A stretch of 64,000 bases of DNA from Mucilaginibacter achroorhodeus. Lineage in GTDB: Bacteria > Bacteroidota > Bacteroidia > Sphingobacteriales > Sphingobacteriaceae. The translations under genes were made by a program, and so were the position numbers. Position 1 is the first letter of the stretch. Each line of letters opens with the position of its first letter. The stretch is from positions 1,116,001 through 1,180,000 of the forward strand of contig NZ_VOEI01000001.1 in NCBI RefSeq assembly GCF_007846095.1, in the 5' to 3' direction. The notes under the pieces are model-generated. The model had not been told where the DNA came from. It ran no database searches and saw only the letters and a program-made list of their open reading frames with translations. This document shows positions 25,900 to 35,205 of this stretch, piece by piece.

Positions 25900-28401
25900 C
25901 TATTGCCCCACCATAAACAGCGCATTGCTGAATAATAGCTTGCCGTTTTCCCAAAAACTCCTGAACAGCGGATCATCGGCCAGGTAAACTACTGAGCCGC
26001 GGCCAATACCTTGTACGCCCATGAGCATACCGCTGGTTAGTTTTTGTTTGGTTAGGAAACCTGCAAAACCTGCAACATAAGCTTTGCTATCTATAGTGCC
26101 TACACTCCAATCGTCATCGCCAAGAGGCTCGTAAATATCCTCACTAAGTTTTAAAGTGTAATAAAACTTAGGGAAGCCATAGCCCAGCGGGTGGGTATTA
26201 TCGATGTTCACTTTAAATATAGCTCCCGGTATGCTTGACCGCAAGGCATCGCGGTTACGATCCGCATAAATACGTTTCTGCGGCTTGGCTTTAGCATCAG
26301 GCTTGTCTGCCTTCTTATCTTCTTTAGCTTTGATGTCAAATCCTTTTTTATCAACCAAGGATGCCACTGCATTTTCCATGGCTATGAGTTTACCGCCGTC
26401 ACTTACCCACTTTTGCAGGTTATCTGTCGATAGGTCATTGTACCTTCCGTCGGGCAAAACAATCACATCATAATCGGCAAGCTTTAAGCGGTTAAGGTCC
26501 TGGTACCTGATAAGCGTAACCGGGTAACCTATCTGCTGCTCCATGAAGTGCCAAACCTCGCCCATCGCTTCAGCGTTGATACCATCGCCGGAAACCAACG
26601 CTATGCGTGGTTTCTTAATATATCTTATGTCAAAAGAACCGATATCCGATCCCTTATCAACAAAGCCTGTTGAAAGCGGTGTTATCTCATGGCCCAGGTT
26701 GGCTGCTATTTGCGTTATCATCCTGTCAAAGTCGGGGCGGTCATTACCAGCGCGAGTTATCAGCAGCGAACCGGCAGTAAATTTTTTACCTCCTGCTTCA
26801 AACGGTTCCTGCGAGTACCTTACCTTAACACCTTGCTTCAATAAAGCAGAAAGGAATCTCACGTCAGCAATGGATTGCCAGGCAGATACATAAGCATAAG
26901 CTTTTGTGTTGCTCAGCGCAGCCGGCTTAACCACGCTCCAGTTGGCATTGGCCGGCTTGTACGATTCTTTTAATCCGTAAGCCTTTAACCCGTAAGCATA
27001 AGGTAACGACCACGCAGTTATGTCATAAGTTGACGAATCCGGTATATATGTCTTAGGTTCCAGCAATACATGCAGCAGTACCGATTTAGGCTGATAGGCA
27101 TTTATCACCAGGTCGTTATTGCCAACGGTATAGCGTTCATCAGCCCCGCTAAAATAATTATACCCGGTTACCGCTTTGTTACCCAATCCGTAGCCAAATT
27201 GTATACCGTTGCGGGTAAGCAGTTTGGCTAATTGCTCAACCTTTTCATTGTTATCGTTTTTTATAACATAGGTTTTAAACTGCCCAGGCGGGTTTTGGCG
27301 GCTATTATCATAAAACTTTTTAAACTCGCTAACCACACGCTGGCTATTAGCTGCAACCACTTCAACGGTAGCCATGCTTGTTTCGTGGTGGTGTGCTATA
27401 CGTTGGAAAAGTGTAAGTGTATCTCCGATGGCGGTAACCACGGCAAGGCCGGCGCCTATACCACCTTGCTCATAGGTCATGCCGATAGAGCCATTGTAAA
27501 GCGGATAGGTATCGCCGTAAGATGGGTACAGCAGGTCAAATTCCTGTTTTGTAAAATACATCCAGCCGTTGGCATCAAAGTGTTTAGCATTGTTCTTGCC
27601 AATCGTCACCTGGAAATCGCGCTGCCACTGGGTTATGTCTTTGTGGTAAGGCTCGGCCGCCGGTGCAAAATAATAAGGGTTATTATAGCCCTGCTCATGA
27701 AAATCAACATGTATCTGCGGCAGCCATTGATTAAATAAGGCTACTCTCGCCTGTGTTTCTTTTTGTGCCTGCCAAGCCCAATCGCGGTTAAGGTCAAAGT
27801 AATAATGATTCACCCTGCCGCCTGGCCATGGTTCCATGTGTTCCCTCGCGGTGGGGCTTGCGTTTGGTGCGGCACCAACTACTGAATTATAAAAATTCAC
27901 ATATCGCTCACGCCCATCCGGGTTTAAACATGGATCAATGATCACCACCATGTTTTTTAATTCAACCTGTACCTTGGCATTGTTTGGATCCACCAGATCA
28001 TACAGCGTCCACATTGCCGCTTCACTTGATGCCGGTTCATTGCCGTGAACATTATAGCTCAGGTAAGTGATCACCGGAGTGTTTGCAGATGCAGCACCAC
28101 TCTCTATCCCGGCCAGTCGTAGGTTATTGTGCCTTATCTCATCAAGCCGGTTTATATTACCTGACGATGCAATAAATGCTGCAATCTGTGGCCGACCTTC
28201 GTTTGTAATACCAAACTGTTGCAGCTTTATATTCTTAGATGTAGCAGCAACGTATTTGAAGTACTCAACAATGCGGTGGTGTGGCGTAAAATGCTCGCCC
28301 AGTTTGTAGCCAAGAAATTGTTCTGGGGTTTGCAGTTGTTGCGCAAATACTGCCGCAACGCAAAAAGAAGCTATAAATGTGGTAAGTAGTTTTTTTATCA
28401 T
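25900..28401 (-). CDS. secreted M14-family zinc carboxypeptidase
   Basis: 833 residues with a signal peptide of about 20 residues. The peptidase M14 zinc site is visible as His119 and Glu122 in 'NVHGNEPASSEA'. The substrate-binding 'NPDGRERYV', the third-ligand region 'IHVDFHEQGYNNPYYF' and the late catalytic Glu in 'TYEQGG' follow. The C-terminal third ('ALVSGDGINAEAMGEVWHFMEQQIGYPVTLIRYQDL') resembles a glutamine-amidotransferase-like fold without its catalytic residues. It probably trims extracellular or periplasmic peptides. It is convergent with the TonB-dependent receptor. Confidence 0.9.
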   Translation of the reverse strand: MIKKLLTTFIASFCVAAVFAQQLQTPEQFLGYKLGEHFTPHHRIVEYFKYVAATSKNIKLQQFGITNEGRPQIAAFIASSGNINRLDEIRHNNLRLAGIESGAASANTPVITYLSYNVHGNEPASSEAAMWTLYDLVDPNNAKVQVELKNMVVIIDPCLNPDGRERYVNFYNSVVGAAPNASPTAREHMEPWPGGRVNHYYFDLNRDWAWQAQKETQARVALFNQWLPQIHVDFHEQGYNNPYYFAPAAEPYHKDITQWQRDFQVTIGKNNAKHFDANGWMYFTKQEFDLLYPSYGDTYPLYNGSIGMTYEQGGIGAGLAVVTAIGDTLTLFQRIAHHHETSMATVEVVAANSQRVVSEFKKFYDNSRQNPPGQFKTYVIKNDNNEKVEQLAKLLTRNGIQFGYGLGNKAVTGYNYFSGADERYTVGNNDLVINAYQPKSVLLHVLLEPKTYIPDSSTYDITAWSLPYAYGLKAYGLKESYKPANANWSVVKPAALSNTKAYAYVSAWQSIADVRFLSALLKQGVKVRYSQEPFEAGGKKFTAGSLLITRAGNDRPDFDRMITQIAANLGHEITPLSTGFVDKGSDIGSFDIRYIKKPRIALVSGDGINAEAMGEVWHFMEQQIGYPVTLIRYQDLNRLKLADYDVIVLPDGRYNDLSTDNLQKWVSDGGKLIAMENAVASLVDKKGFDIKAKEDKKADKPDAKAKPQKRIYADRNRDALRSSIPGAIFKVNIDNTHPLGYGFPKFYYTLKLSEDIYEPLGDDDWSVGTIDSKAYVAGFAGFLTKQKLTSGMLMGVQGIGRGSVVYLADDPLFRSFWENGKLLFSNALFMVGQ

Positions 28402-28493
28402 TTAGTAAAGTCAGTTCAGTAAAGCTAATCTAAGGATTTTTTTTGCTGATACACATGGGGCTGCAATTTCAAATCCGCACCTTTGCCATAGTG

Positions 28494-30644
28494 ATGACTC
28501 CTTTGCAAGCCCTTCAAAAGTATTTTGGTTATTCCGAGTTCCGCCATTCGCAGGAAGCTATTATCAATACCGTTTTAAACAACCAGGATGTAATGGTGCT
28601 GATGCCAACCGGTGGTGGCAAATCATTATGCTACCAGTTGCCTGCGGTTTTACTGAATGGATTAACCGTGGTTATTTCACCATTGATTGCGCTGATGAAA
28701 GACCAGGTGGATAGCCTTAACCTGAGCGGTATCCCGGCGGCTTATCTCAACTCCAGCCAATCTACCGAAGAGCAAAAAGATATAGCTATCCAGCTACAAA
28801 ACAACCAGCTGCGCCTGCTCTACATAGCACCCGAACGCTTATTTGCGCCCGATAACCGGATGATGGCTTTTTTAAAGACCCTGAACGTAGTCCAATTTGC
28901 TATTGATGAAGCACATTGTATCTCGCAATGGGGGCATGATTTCAGGCCTGAATACCTGATGCTTGCCGGATTAAAAAAAGAATTTTCGGGAGTGCCGGTA
29001 ATTGCTTTAACTGCAACGGCAGATAAACTTACCCAGAAAGATATTTTAGAAAAACTTAATCTGCACAAGCCTTCAGTTTTTGTTTCATCGTTTAACAGGG
29101 CCAACATCACCTACCGGGTAGTGCCGAGGCGCAAGGGCTTAGATCAATTGATGGATTTCCTGGAGCAGCGTAAGGATGAGTCGGGTATAATCTACTGCCT
29201 GTCCCGCAAGTCAACCGAAGCTTTAGCTGCTGACCTTAAAGAAGAAGGTTATGCCGTTGAGGCTTACCATGCCGGTTTAAATAACGAGGTAAAAGCTCAA
29301 AACCAGGAAGCTTTTTTGCGCGATGATGTGAAGATAATAGTGGCTACCATCGCCTTTGGGATGGGCATCAATAAATCAAACGTGCGCTATGTGGTGCATA
29401 TGGATCTGCCCAAGAATATAGAGGGTTATTACCAGGAAACCGGTCGCGCCGGTCGCGATGGCTTACCATCTGATGCCATGCTGCTGTATTCGCCGGGCGA
29501 CGCCATTAAATTGCGCGGCTTCGCCATGGTAGATAACAATGCAGAGCAAAGCGCCATCATGCTGAAAAAGCTGGATGATATGGTGAATTATTGCCAGTTG
29601 CACGCCTGCCGCCGACAGTACCTCATGAATTACTTTGACGAGGATTTTCCGGACCATTGCGGCTCATGCGATTTTTGTTTAAGTGAGTTCACCAAGTTCG
29701 ATGGCACGCTTATAGCACAGAAAGCGCTATCCGCGGTAGCAAGATTAAAAGAGCGCTTTGGTAATAATTACATTGTTGATTTTCTTCGCGGATCAAAAAG
29801 TGAGAAGATCTGGGCCGACCATAAGGCACTTAAAACTTATGGTGCCGGTGCCGATATCAGCAAAGCCGACTGGCAGCGTTACCTTCGCGAACTGACCGGG
29901 CAGGGCTTTCTCCAACAGGCTGATGAAAACGGTTATCCCACCCTGAAACTTACGCCCAAAAGCGAAGCAGTGCTTAAAGGTGAACAAAAGGTTGAATTGA
30001 TAGCGCATCATATAACTGAAGAGGCGGAATACGAAACTCCTGCCTACGAAGCAGAATTATTGAACGCCCTGCGCCAGCGCCGACATGATTTTGCCGTGAG
30101 TGAGAACCTTGCGGCTTACATAATATTATCAGATTCCACACTGCAGGAGATGGCCACTTATCTGCCTCAAAAAATGGATGAGCTCAGATTAATTTCCGGC
30201 TTTGGCGATGTAAAACTGGCACGTTATGGGCGCGAGTTTTTAGAGCTCATCGTTAACTACAGCAAGGCTAAGGGATTGGATTCGCTGATCAAACTAAAAT
30301 CAGCAAAGCGTGAACGAAAACCCAAAAAGGCAAAAGTATCTGACACCAACAAAGCCAGCCTTGAGCTTTTCAAGCAAGGATTATCTGTAACGGAGATCGC
30401 ACATGAACGTGGCTTATCAACCACAACTATCGAAGGTCACTTGTCATCATTTGTGCAAACCGGGGAGTTGGATGTAAGCACATTTGTATCTGCCGATAAA
30501 ATGCCTGCTATAAAAAACGCCATAGAAAGTTATGGTGCAGAACGCCTTGCCCCGCTTAAGGAAGTTTTAGGTGATGCTTACAGCTACGGCGAGATAAAAG
30601 CTGTTATAGCCTGGATGAATTTTATGCAGAACGCAAACACTTAA
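28494..30644 (+). CDS. recQ: ATP-dependent DNA helicase RecQ
   Basis: 716 residues from the ATG at 28494, which places the family's N-terminus 'TPLQALQKYFGYSEFRHSQEAII' correctly. Helicase motifs include Walker A 'MPTGGGKSLCYQLP' (around residue 40) and the DEAH box 'FAIDEAHCISQWGHDF' (around 140). A four-Cys zinc module ('CQLHACRR ... CGSCDFC', around 365-395), the RQC winged helix, an HRDC domain (about 510-590) and a C-terminal helix-turn-helix extension ('GLSVTEIAHERGLSTTTIEGHL') follow. It unwinds forked and recombination DNA. murF starts 32 bases after its stop. Confidence 0.96.
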   Translation: MTPLQALQKYFGYSEFRHSQEAIINTVLNNQDVMVLMPTGGGKSLCYQLPAVLLNGLTVVISPLIALMKDQVDSLNLSGIPAAYLNSSQSTEEQKDIAIQLQNNQLRLLYIAPERLFAPDNRMMAFLKTLNVVQFAIDEAHCISQWGHDFRPEYLMLAGLKKEFSGVPVIALTATADKLTQKDILEKLNLHKPSVFVSSFNRANITYRVVPRRKGLDQLMDFLEQRKDESGIIYCLSRKSTEALAADLKEEGYAVEAYHAGLNNEVKAQNQEAFLRDDVKIIVATIAFGMGINKSNVRYVVHMDLPKNIEGYYQETGRAGRDGLPSDAMLLYSPGDAIKLRGFAMVDNNAEQSAIMLKKLDDMVNYCQLHACRRQYLMNYFDEDFPDHCGSCDFCLSEFTKFDGTLIAQKALSAVARLKERFGNNYIVDFLRGSKSEKIWADHKALKTYGAGADISKADWQRYLRELTGQGFLQQADENGYPTLKLTPKSEAVLKGEQKVELIAHHITEEAEYETPAYEAELLNALRQRRHDFAVSENLAAYIILSDSTLQEMATYLPQKMDELRLISGFGDVKLARYGREFLELIVNYSKAKGLDSLIKLKSAKRERKPKKAKVSDTNKASLELFKQGLSVTEIAHERGLSTTTIEGHLSSFVQTGELDVSTFVSADKMPAIKNAIESYGAERLAPLKEVLGDAYSYGEIKAVIAWMNFMQNANT

Positions 30645-30676
30645 AAGCTCAAAGCCGTTTTATATATTCGTACACC

Positions 30677-32008
30677 ATGATCACTACCGAAGAAATTTAC
30701 CAGCTCTATCTGCAGCATCCGATTATCAGTACCGATACGCGCAATATTGCACCGGGTAGCCTGTTCTTTGCCCTAAAGGGAGAAAAATTTGATGCCAATA
30801 CTTTCGCCGAAAAGGCTATCGAAGCAGGGGCGGCTTATGCTGTTATCGATAACCCCGAATACGCAAAAGGTGATCAATTTTTATTGGTTGATGATGTGCT
30901 GACCGCACTGCAAGATTTAGCGAGGCATCACCGTAAGCAGCTAACCATACCGGTTATAGGACTTACCGGCTCAAATGGCAAAACCACTACTAAAGAGCTG
31001 ATCAATGCTGTGCTTTCTGAAAAATTTAACACCCTTGCTACTAAGGGAAACCTAAATAACCACATAGGTGTGCCCCTTACCATACTTACCATAAATAGCT
31101 CGCACCAAGTGGCGGTTATTGAGATGGGCGCTAACCACCAACGCGAGATAGCGCTGTTATGTAGTATTGCCCAACCAAGCCACGGCATGATCACCAATGT
31201 TGGCAGAGCACACTTAGAAGGTTTTGGTGGTGTGGAGGGTGTAAAAAAAGGCAAAGGCGAGCTGTACGATTTCTTGAATGAGGATAGCAGCCGCATAGCA
31301 TTTATCAATAGTGATGATAACGTGCTGCAGGAAATGCGGAAAGCACGCAACATGCAAAACGTAGTTTACTACGGTAAAAGCATCAACAATGATAACCTGG
31401 TAAACGGCAAATTATTGGAGAATGCCCCGCTGCTTAGCTTTAAGTGGAACGACAAAAAAAGCTCATCATACAACGTAAAATCGCAGCTAACCGGCTCTTA
31501 TAATCTGGATAATATTTTAGCAGCTGTTTGTATAGGTACTTTTTTCGGGCTCAATTCTGATGAGATCAACGCAGGCGTTGAGGGTTACCAGCCAAAGAAC
31601 AACCGATCGCAAATTGTGCAAACGGCAAGAAATACCCTTATCTGTGATTTTTACAATGCCAATCCAAGCAGCATGTTTGTGGCCATTGATAACATGGACA
31701 AAGTAAAAGCCGATCGCAAGGTGGTGATCTTAGGTGATATGTTCGAAATGGGTGAAGAGTCAGCGGCTGAACATACAGCAGTTATCAAAAAAGCGCTCTC
31801 TGCCAACCTGGATCAATGCATCTTCATCGGCAAAGATTTTACAAGCCAGCAATCGGAGGTTGAGAGTGCAAAGCTGGTCAACACCACATTTTACCTTACT
31901 GCCGAAGATGCCATTAACGGGCTCAAAGAAAACCCGATAAAGAACGCAACCGTGCTTATAAAAGGTTCGAGAGGTATGGCGCTGGAGCGGTTAGTAGAGT
32001 TGTTATAA
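30677..32008 (+). CDS. murF: UDP-N-acetylmuramoyl-tripeptide--D-alanyl-D-alanine ligase
   Basis: 443 residues. N-terminal Mur-ligase domain ('STDTRNIAPGSLFFALKGEKFDAN'), then the ATP-binding loop 'GLTGSNGKTTTKEL' (about 95-105) and 'IEMGANHQREIALL'. The C-terminal ligase domain has 'LICDFYNANPSSM' and 'GDMFEMGEES'. It adds D-Ala-D-Ala in cytoplasmic peptidoglycan precursor synthesis. It stands outside a dcw cluster here, next to recQ. Confidence 0.95.
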   Translation: MITTEEIYQLYLQHPIISTDTRNIAPGSLFFALKGEKFDANTFAEKAIEAGAAYAVIDNPEYAKGDQFLLVDDVLTALQDLARHHRKQLTIPVIGLTGSNGKTTTKELINAVLSEKFNTLATKGNLNNHIGVPLTILTINSSHQVAVIEMGANHQREIALLCSIAQPSHGMITNVGRAHLEGFGGVEGVKKGKGELYDFLNEDSSRIAFINSDDNVLQEMRKARNMQNVVYYGKSINNDNLVNGKLLENAPLLSFKWNDKKSSSYNVKSQLTGSYNLDNILAAVCIGTFFGLNSDEINAGVEGYQPKNNRSQIVQTARNTLICDFYNANPSSMFVAIDNMDKVKADRKVVILGDMFEMGEESAAEHTAVIKKALSANLDQCIFIGKDFTSQQSEVESAKLVNTTFYLTAEDAINGLKENPIKNATVLIKGSRGMALERLVELL

Positions 32009-32031
32009 TACCCCGTTTAAATTATATCATT

Positions 32032-32090
32032 GCGAGGAGCGCAGCGACGTGGCAATCTCATCGAACGCATGTAATGTCGATGAGATTAGT
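32032..32090. repeat. dispersed palindromic intergenic repeat
   Basis: A GC-rich segment ('TTGCGAGGAGCGCAGCGACG') followed by a perfect 10-bp hairpin AATCTCATCG / CGATGAGATT (32054-32063 with 32078-32087). It lies between convergent murF and the flavoprotein gene and could also end transcription. The unit resembles the short repeats seen many times in Sphingobacteriaceae intergenic DNA. Confidence 0.5.
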
Positions 32091-32095
32091 TCAAG

Positions 32096-33238
32096 TTAAG
32101 TATTCAGCACCAACTCAGCCACCTCTTCCCCAACTAACGTGCCCATGGCTACGCCCATGCCGTTGCAGCGTACCGCACAAAAGATGTTGGGCTCAAGCTC
32201 CTTTACAATCGGCTTAAGCTGTTCGCCAAAGCCCATGATGCCGCTCCACCAATAATCAATTTCAAAAGGAGTGCCGGGCAATATTATAGCTTTCAAATAC
32301 TCTACAAGCTTATCCTGCACTATTTCTGTATGCCCAAAGTTGGTTGTCTCTTCCGCTTTAAAATCAAGGTTGCGGCCACCGCCAAAAAGTATCCTGTTGT
32401 CGATATTCCTGAAATAGTAATATCCCTCGTTAAAGTGATAAGTGCCTTTGAGTTTTAATCCGGCAATAGGTTTGGTAACCAATACCTGTCCGCGCCCGGG
32501 CTTCACATCAAGATGGGGGTAAAGCGTTCTTGCAAATGCGTTTGTTGCAACAATTACCGTGCTTGCCTTAAAGCTGCCAACAACTGTTTTAAGTGTTACG
32601 CCTTTACTCTCATTATGTATCGAAATAACACCGCAGTTGTTAAGCACCAGTACATCCTGTTGGTAAAGTTTTGATAATAAGGCACGCATCATTTTACCCG
32701 TATGTATCTGTCCTTCATAAGGGTTATAGATCATGTGCTTTACCCCAGCAAAGCCGAACCCTGCTATTTTAGCATCCGCAACTGAATAAATGTCATGCCC
32801 CTCGATGTCACCTCGCAACAATTCGTTTAACCGTGAAATATTATCAAAAGCCTCTTCTGCTTGCAAAAATTCTTTGTTCATAAACAGCTCATAGCCACCA
32901 TGCTGATGGTAATCTATTGCCTCATCACCAAGGATCTGCCGCATACGTTGCAGTCCCCGCCATTTGTAATTAACCAAAGCTGCAACCTCTGCCGGCGAGC
33001 AAGTTTTCAGCGCCTCCGATTGCTCGGACACGGTACCAAAGCACGCAAAACCTGCGTTTTTAGTGCTGGCGCCACTCGGCAAAAAGCCCTGTTCCAAAAC
33101 AAGTACCTTTAGCTTTGGCTCTGTTCTTTTCAAATGAAGCGCAGCGTTAAGCCCAACAATGCCACTGCCAATGATTATTACATCGGCATCATTAACAAAA
33201 GCGGTTCGCTCCCAGTAAGAAAAGTTGTTGGCTTGCAT
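32096..33238 (-). CDS. FAD-dependent oxidoreductase (DAO family)
   Basis: 380 residues. The Rossmann dinucleotide motif 'DVIIIGSGIVGLNAALHLKR' is at about residues 19-38, followed by 'LEQGFLPSGASTKNAGFACFGTVSE', a pattern seen in D-amino-acid and glycine oxidase relatives. The C-terminal 'CAVRCNGMGVAMGTLVGEEVAELVL' closes the FAD fold. The substrate is probably an amine or imino acid, but the family is broad. No dehydrogenase partner is adjacent. It is cytoplasmic, with no signal peptide. Confidence 0.88.
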   Translation of the reverse strand: MQANNFSYWERTAFVNDADVIIIGSGIVGLNAALHLKRTEPKLKVLVLEQGFLPSGASTKNAGFACFGTVSEQSEALKTCSPAEVAALVNYKWRGLQRMRQILGDEAIDYHQHGGYELFMNKEFLQAEEAFDNISRLNELLRGDIEGHDIYSVADAKIAGFGFAGVKHMIYNPYEGQIHTGKMMRALLSKLYQQDVLVLNNCGVISIHNESKGVTLKTVVGSFKASTVIVATNAFARTLYPHLDVKPGRGQVLVTKPIAGLKLKGTYHFNEGYYYFRNIDNRILFGGGRNLDFKAEETTNFGHTEIVQDKLVEYLKAIILPGTPFEIDYWWSGIMGFGEQLKPIVKELEPNIFCAVRCNGMGVAMGTLVGEEVAELVLNT

Positions 33239-33277
33239 AAATTCTGATTTACATCATGGCTATTTCAATTTGCACTT

Positions 33278-34057
33278 ATGGCATTATTTTCAAATGGAAT
33301 GCTTTTTGAAATAGACCATACATCTAAAACTATTGAAAATATGATGAATTTGTTATTTATCCCATATAATTCGGCATGGCTGCTTATGATAGTGGTTACG
33401 CTGGTGAGCTTTATTGTGCAGTGGCGTTTTAAAAGCAAGTTTAAAGAATACGCAGAAATGCCCCTTTTATCGGGCCTTACGGGCCAGGAAGTTGCCGAGC
33501 GAATGCTTAAAGATAACGGCATTTTTGATGTACAGGTGATATCTGTTGAGGGCCAGCTTACAGACCATTACAACCCTGAGAACAAAACGGTAAATCTTAG
33601 TCCGGATGTGTATTACAGCCGCAGCATCGCTGCTGCAGCAGTTGCCGCGCACGAGTGCGGGCATGCCGTGCAACATGCAAAAAATTATAGCTGGTTATCG
33701 TTCCGGTCATCCATGGTGCCTGTTGTAAATGTGGCCTCTACCTTAACCCAATGGACATTAATGATCGGTATCATGCTACTATTCTTCACACATAACCCAT
33801 TTGTATTGGCAGTTGGTGTTGGCGCGCTGGCATTGGTAACTTTGTTTAGTTTTATTACCCTGCCTGTTGAGTTTGATGCAAGCAATCGCGCATTGGCCTG
33901 GTTAACCAATAATTACAAGGTGATGCAAACCCGAGAGGAGCATGAACAAGCTAAAGACGCACTCTGGTGGGCGGCCATGACCTACGTTGTTGCAGCCTTA
34001 AGTGCGTTGGCTACGTTGGTTTATTATGCTTCTTTCCTATTTAACAGAAGGAACTAA
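33278..34057 (+). CDS. membrane zinc metallopeptidase (YugP/DUF2268-like, Zn_peptidase_2)
   Basis: 259 residues as read from the first ATG. The family N-terminus starts near 'MNLLFIPYNSAWLLMIVVTLVSFIVQWRFKSKFK', so the true start may be the ATG at 33344. The zinc motif HExxH appears as 'AHECGHAVQHA', following 'YNPENKTVNLSPDVYYSRSIAAAAVAAHE', a typical block. Several transmembrane helices follow ('TLMIGIMLLFFTHNPFVLAVGVGALALVTLF'). The physiological substrate is unknown. A strong terminator hairpin follows the stop codon. Confidence 0.88.
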   Translation: MALFSNGMLFEIDHTSKTIENMMNLLFIPYNSAWLLMIVVTLVSFIVQWRFKSKFKEYAEMPLLSGLTGQEVAERMLKDNGIFDVQVISVEGQLTDHYNPENKTVNLSPDVYYSRSIAAAAVAAHECGHAVQHAKNYSWLSFRSSMVPVVNVASTLTQWTLMIGIMLLFFTHNPFVLAVGVGALALVTLFSFITLPVEFDASNRALAWLTNNYKVMQTREEHEQAKDALWWAAMTYVVAALSALATLVYYASFLFNRRN

Positions 34058-34076
34058 TAAAATTTATTTATGAGTT

Positions 34077-34111
34077 AAATCGCCGGAGAAAAATCTTCGG
34101 CGATTTTTTTT
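34077..34111 (+). terminator. rho-independent terminator of the Zn peptidase gene
   Basis: AATCGCCGGAG / CTTCGGCGATT (one G-U) then eight T on the plus strand, about 20 bases past the stop. Confidence 0.85.
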
Positions 34112-34245
34112 GTGTTCACTGTAGCGCTTTGATCAATAATGCCGTCATACTTCAAACACCGAAAGCACGATCACTTTCATACGTGAGAAGTTTGCCGCTT
34201 TAAGTGGCAGGCGGATGATCTTTTGGAGTTTAATTAGTTTAGTGA

Positions 34246-34275
34246 AAAGGGCCGCGCGATGCGGCCCTTTCTATT
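34246..34275 (-). terminator. terminator of the phospholipid operon
   Basis: AAAGGGCCGC / GCGGCCCTTT with GCGAT loop, immediately past the psd stop on the minus strand, followed by TTTT. It also reads on the plus strand. Confidence 0.75.
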
Positions 34276-34280
34276 TTAAA

Positions 34281-35180
34281 CTATTTCTTTTCGGGACTTT
34301 TTTTTGCTGCCGGCTTGCGTGGAGCACGCGGTTTAGCAGCAGCTTTTTGCTGAGCGGGAGCAATCACTTCGGGTTCTATGCCAGCAGTTGGGTTAACCTC
34401 TTTATCATGTTCAATAACAAGCGCGGCCTCGGGATGCTGCTCGGTTAATGGCTCAGTATGGTCAGGAATAGCTGTATCAGTTATGACATCTGATGTAGCA
34501 TCCGGCAATGGCTTGCTTACACTGGTTAATTCGGCCAATACGGTACGGCCACCTTTAACAACCTGGTCAAGCTGTACATTTATTTTAGTTCCTAACGGAA
34601 GGAACACATCCACACGAGAACCAAATTTGATAAAACCGAACTGGTCGCCTTGTTTAACTGTATCGCCTTCTTTTACATACCATACAATACGGCGGGCCAA
34701 AGCACCGGCAATTTGCCTGAACAGTACTTGTACACCCTGGCTGTTTTCGGTAACAACCGTAGTACGCTCGTTCTCGGTAGATGATTTTGGGTGCCATGCA
34801 ACCAGGTATTTACCAGGGTGATATTTAAAATATTTTACAAAGCCGCTAATGGGGTTACGGTTAACGTGCACATTTACCGGCGACATAAAAACCGACAGCT
34901 GTATACGCCTGTCTTTTAAAAATTCAGGTTCGTCAGTTTCCTCTATCACTACAACTTTACCATCGGCAGGGCAAAGCACATGGTTCTCATCAATATCTAT
35001 ATCAAAAACCGGGCTTCGGAAAAACTGTACAATAGTAACAAACAGCGCAAACGACAGGATATAAACTATCCACTTTACCACATGTGCCTCAGGGAAATAG
35101 AACTGAATAAGCGCATTCAACACAAAAATGAACAGTATGCAAAGGGCAAGTGACGTATATCCTTCTTTATGAAATCTCAT
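34281..35180 (-). CDS. psd: phosphatidylserine decarboxylase family protein with Lys/Ala/Pro-rich tail
   Basis: 299 residues. Two N-terminal hydrophobic segments ('LALCILFIFVLNALIQFYF', 'WIVYILSFALFVTIVQFF') are followed by the decarboxylase core with 'FMSPVNVHVNRNPISG' and the self-cleavage site 'KFGSRVDV' (Gly-Ser around residue 190). The Ser becomes the pyruvoyl group. It makes phosphatidylethanolamine. The last 80 or so residues ('PDHTEPLTEQHPEAAL' to 'KPRAPRKPAAKKSPEKK') are a low-complexity tail, longer than usual in short-form Psd proteins, which end shortly after the cleavage domain. The gene follows cdsA in the operon. Confidence 0.92.
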   Translation of the reverse strand: MRFHKEGYTSLALCILFIFVLNALIQFYFPEAHVVKWIVYILSFALFVTIVQFFRSPVFDIDIDENHVLCPADGKVVVIEETDEPEFLKDRRIQLSVFMSPVNVHVNRNPISGFVKYFKYHPGKYLVAWHPKSSTENERTTVVTENSQGVQVLFRQIAGALARRIVWYVKEGDTVKQGDQFGFIKFGSRVDVFLPLGTKINVQLDQVVKGGRTVLAELTSVSKPLPDATSDVITDTAIPDHTEPLTEQHPEAALVIEHDKEVNPTAGIEPEVIAPAQQKAAAKPRAPRKPAAKKSPEKK

Positions 35181-35205
35181 GATCTAAATGGTATTTAATA
35201 CAAAG

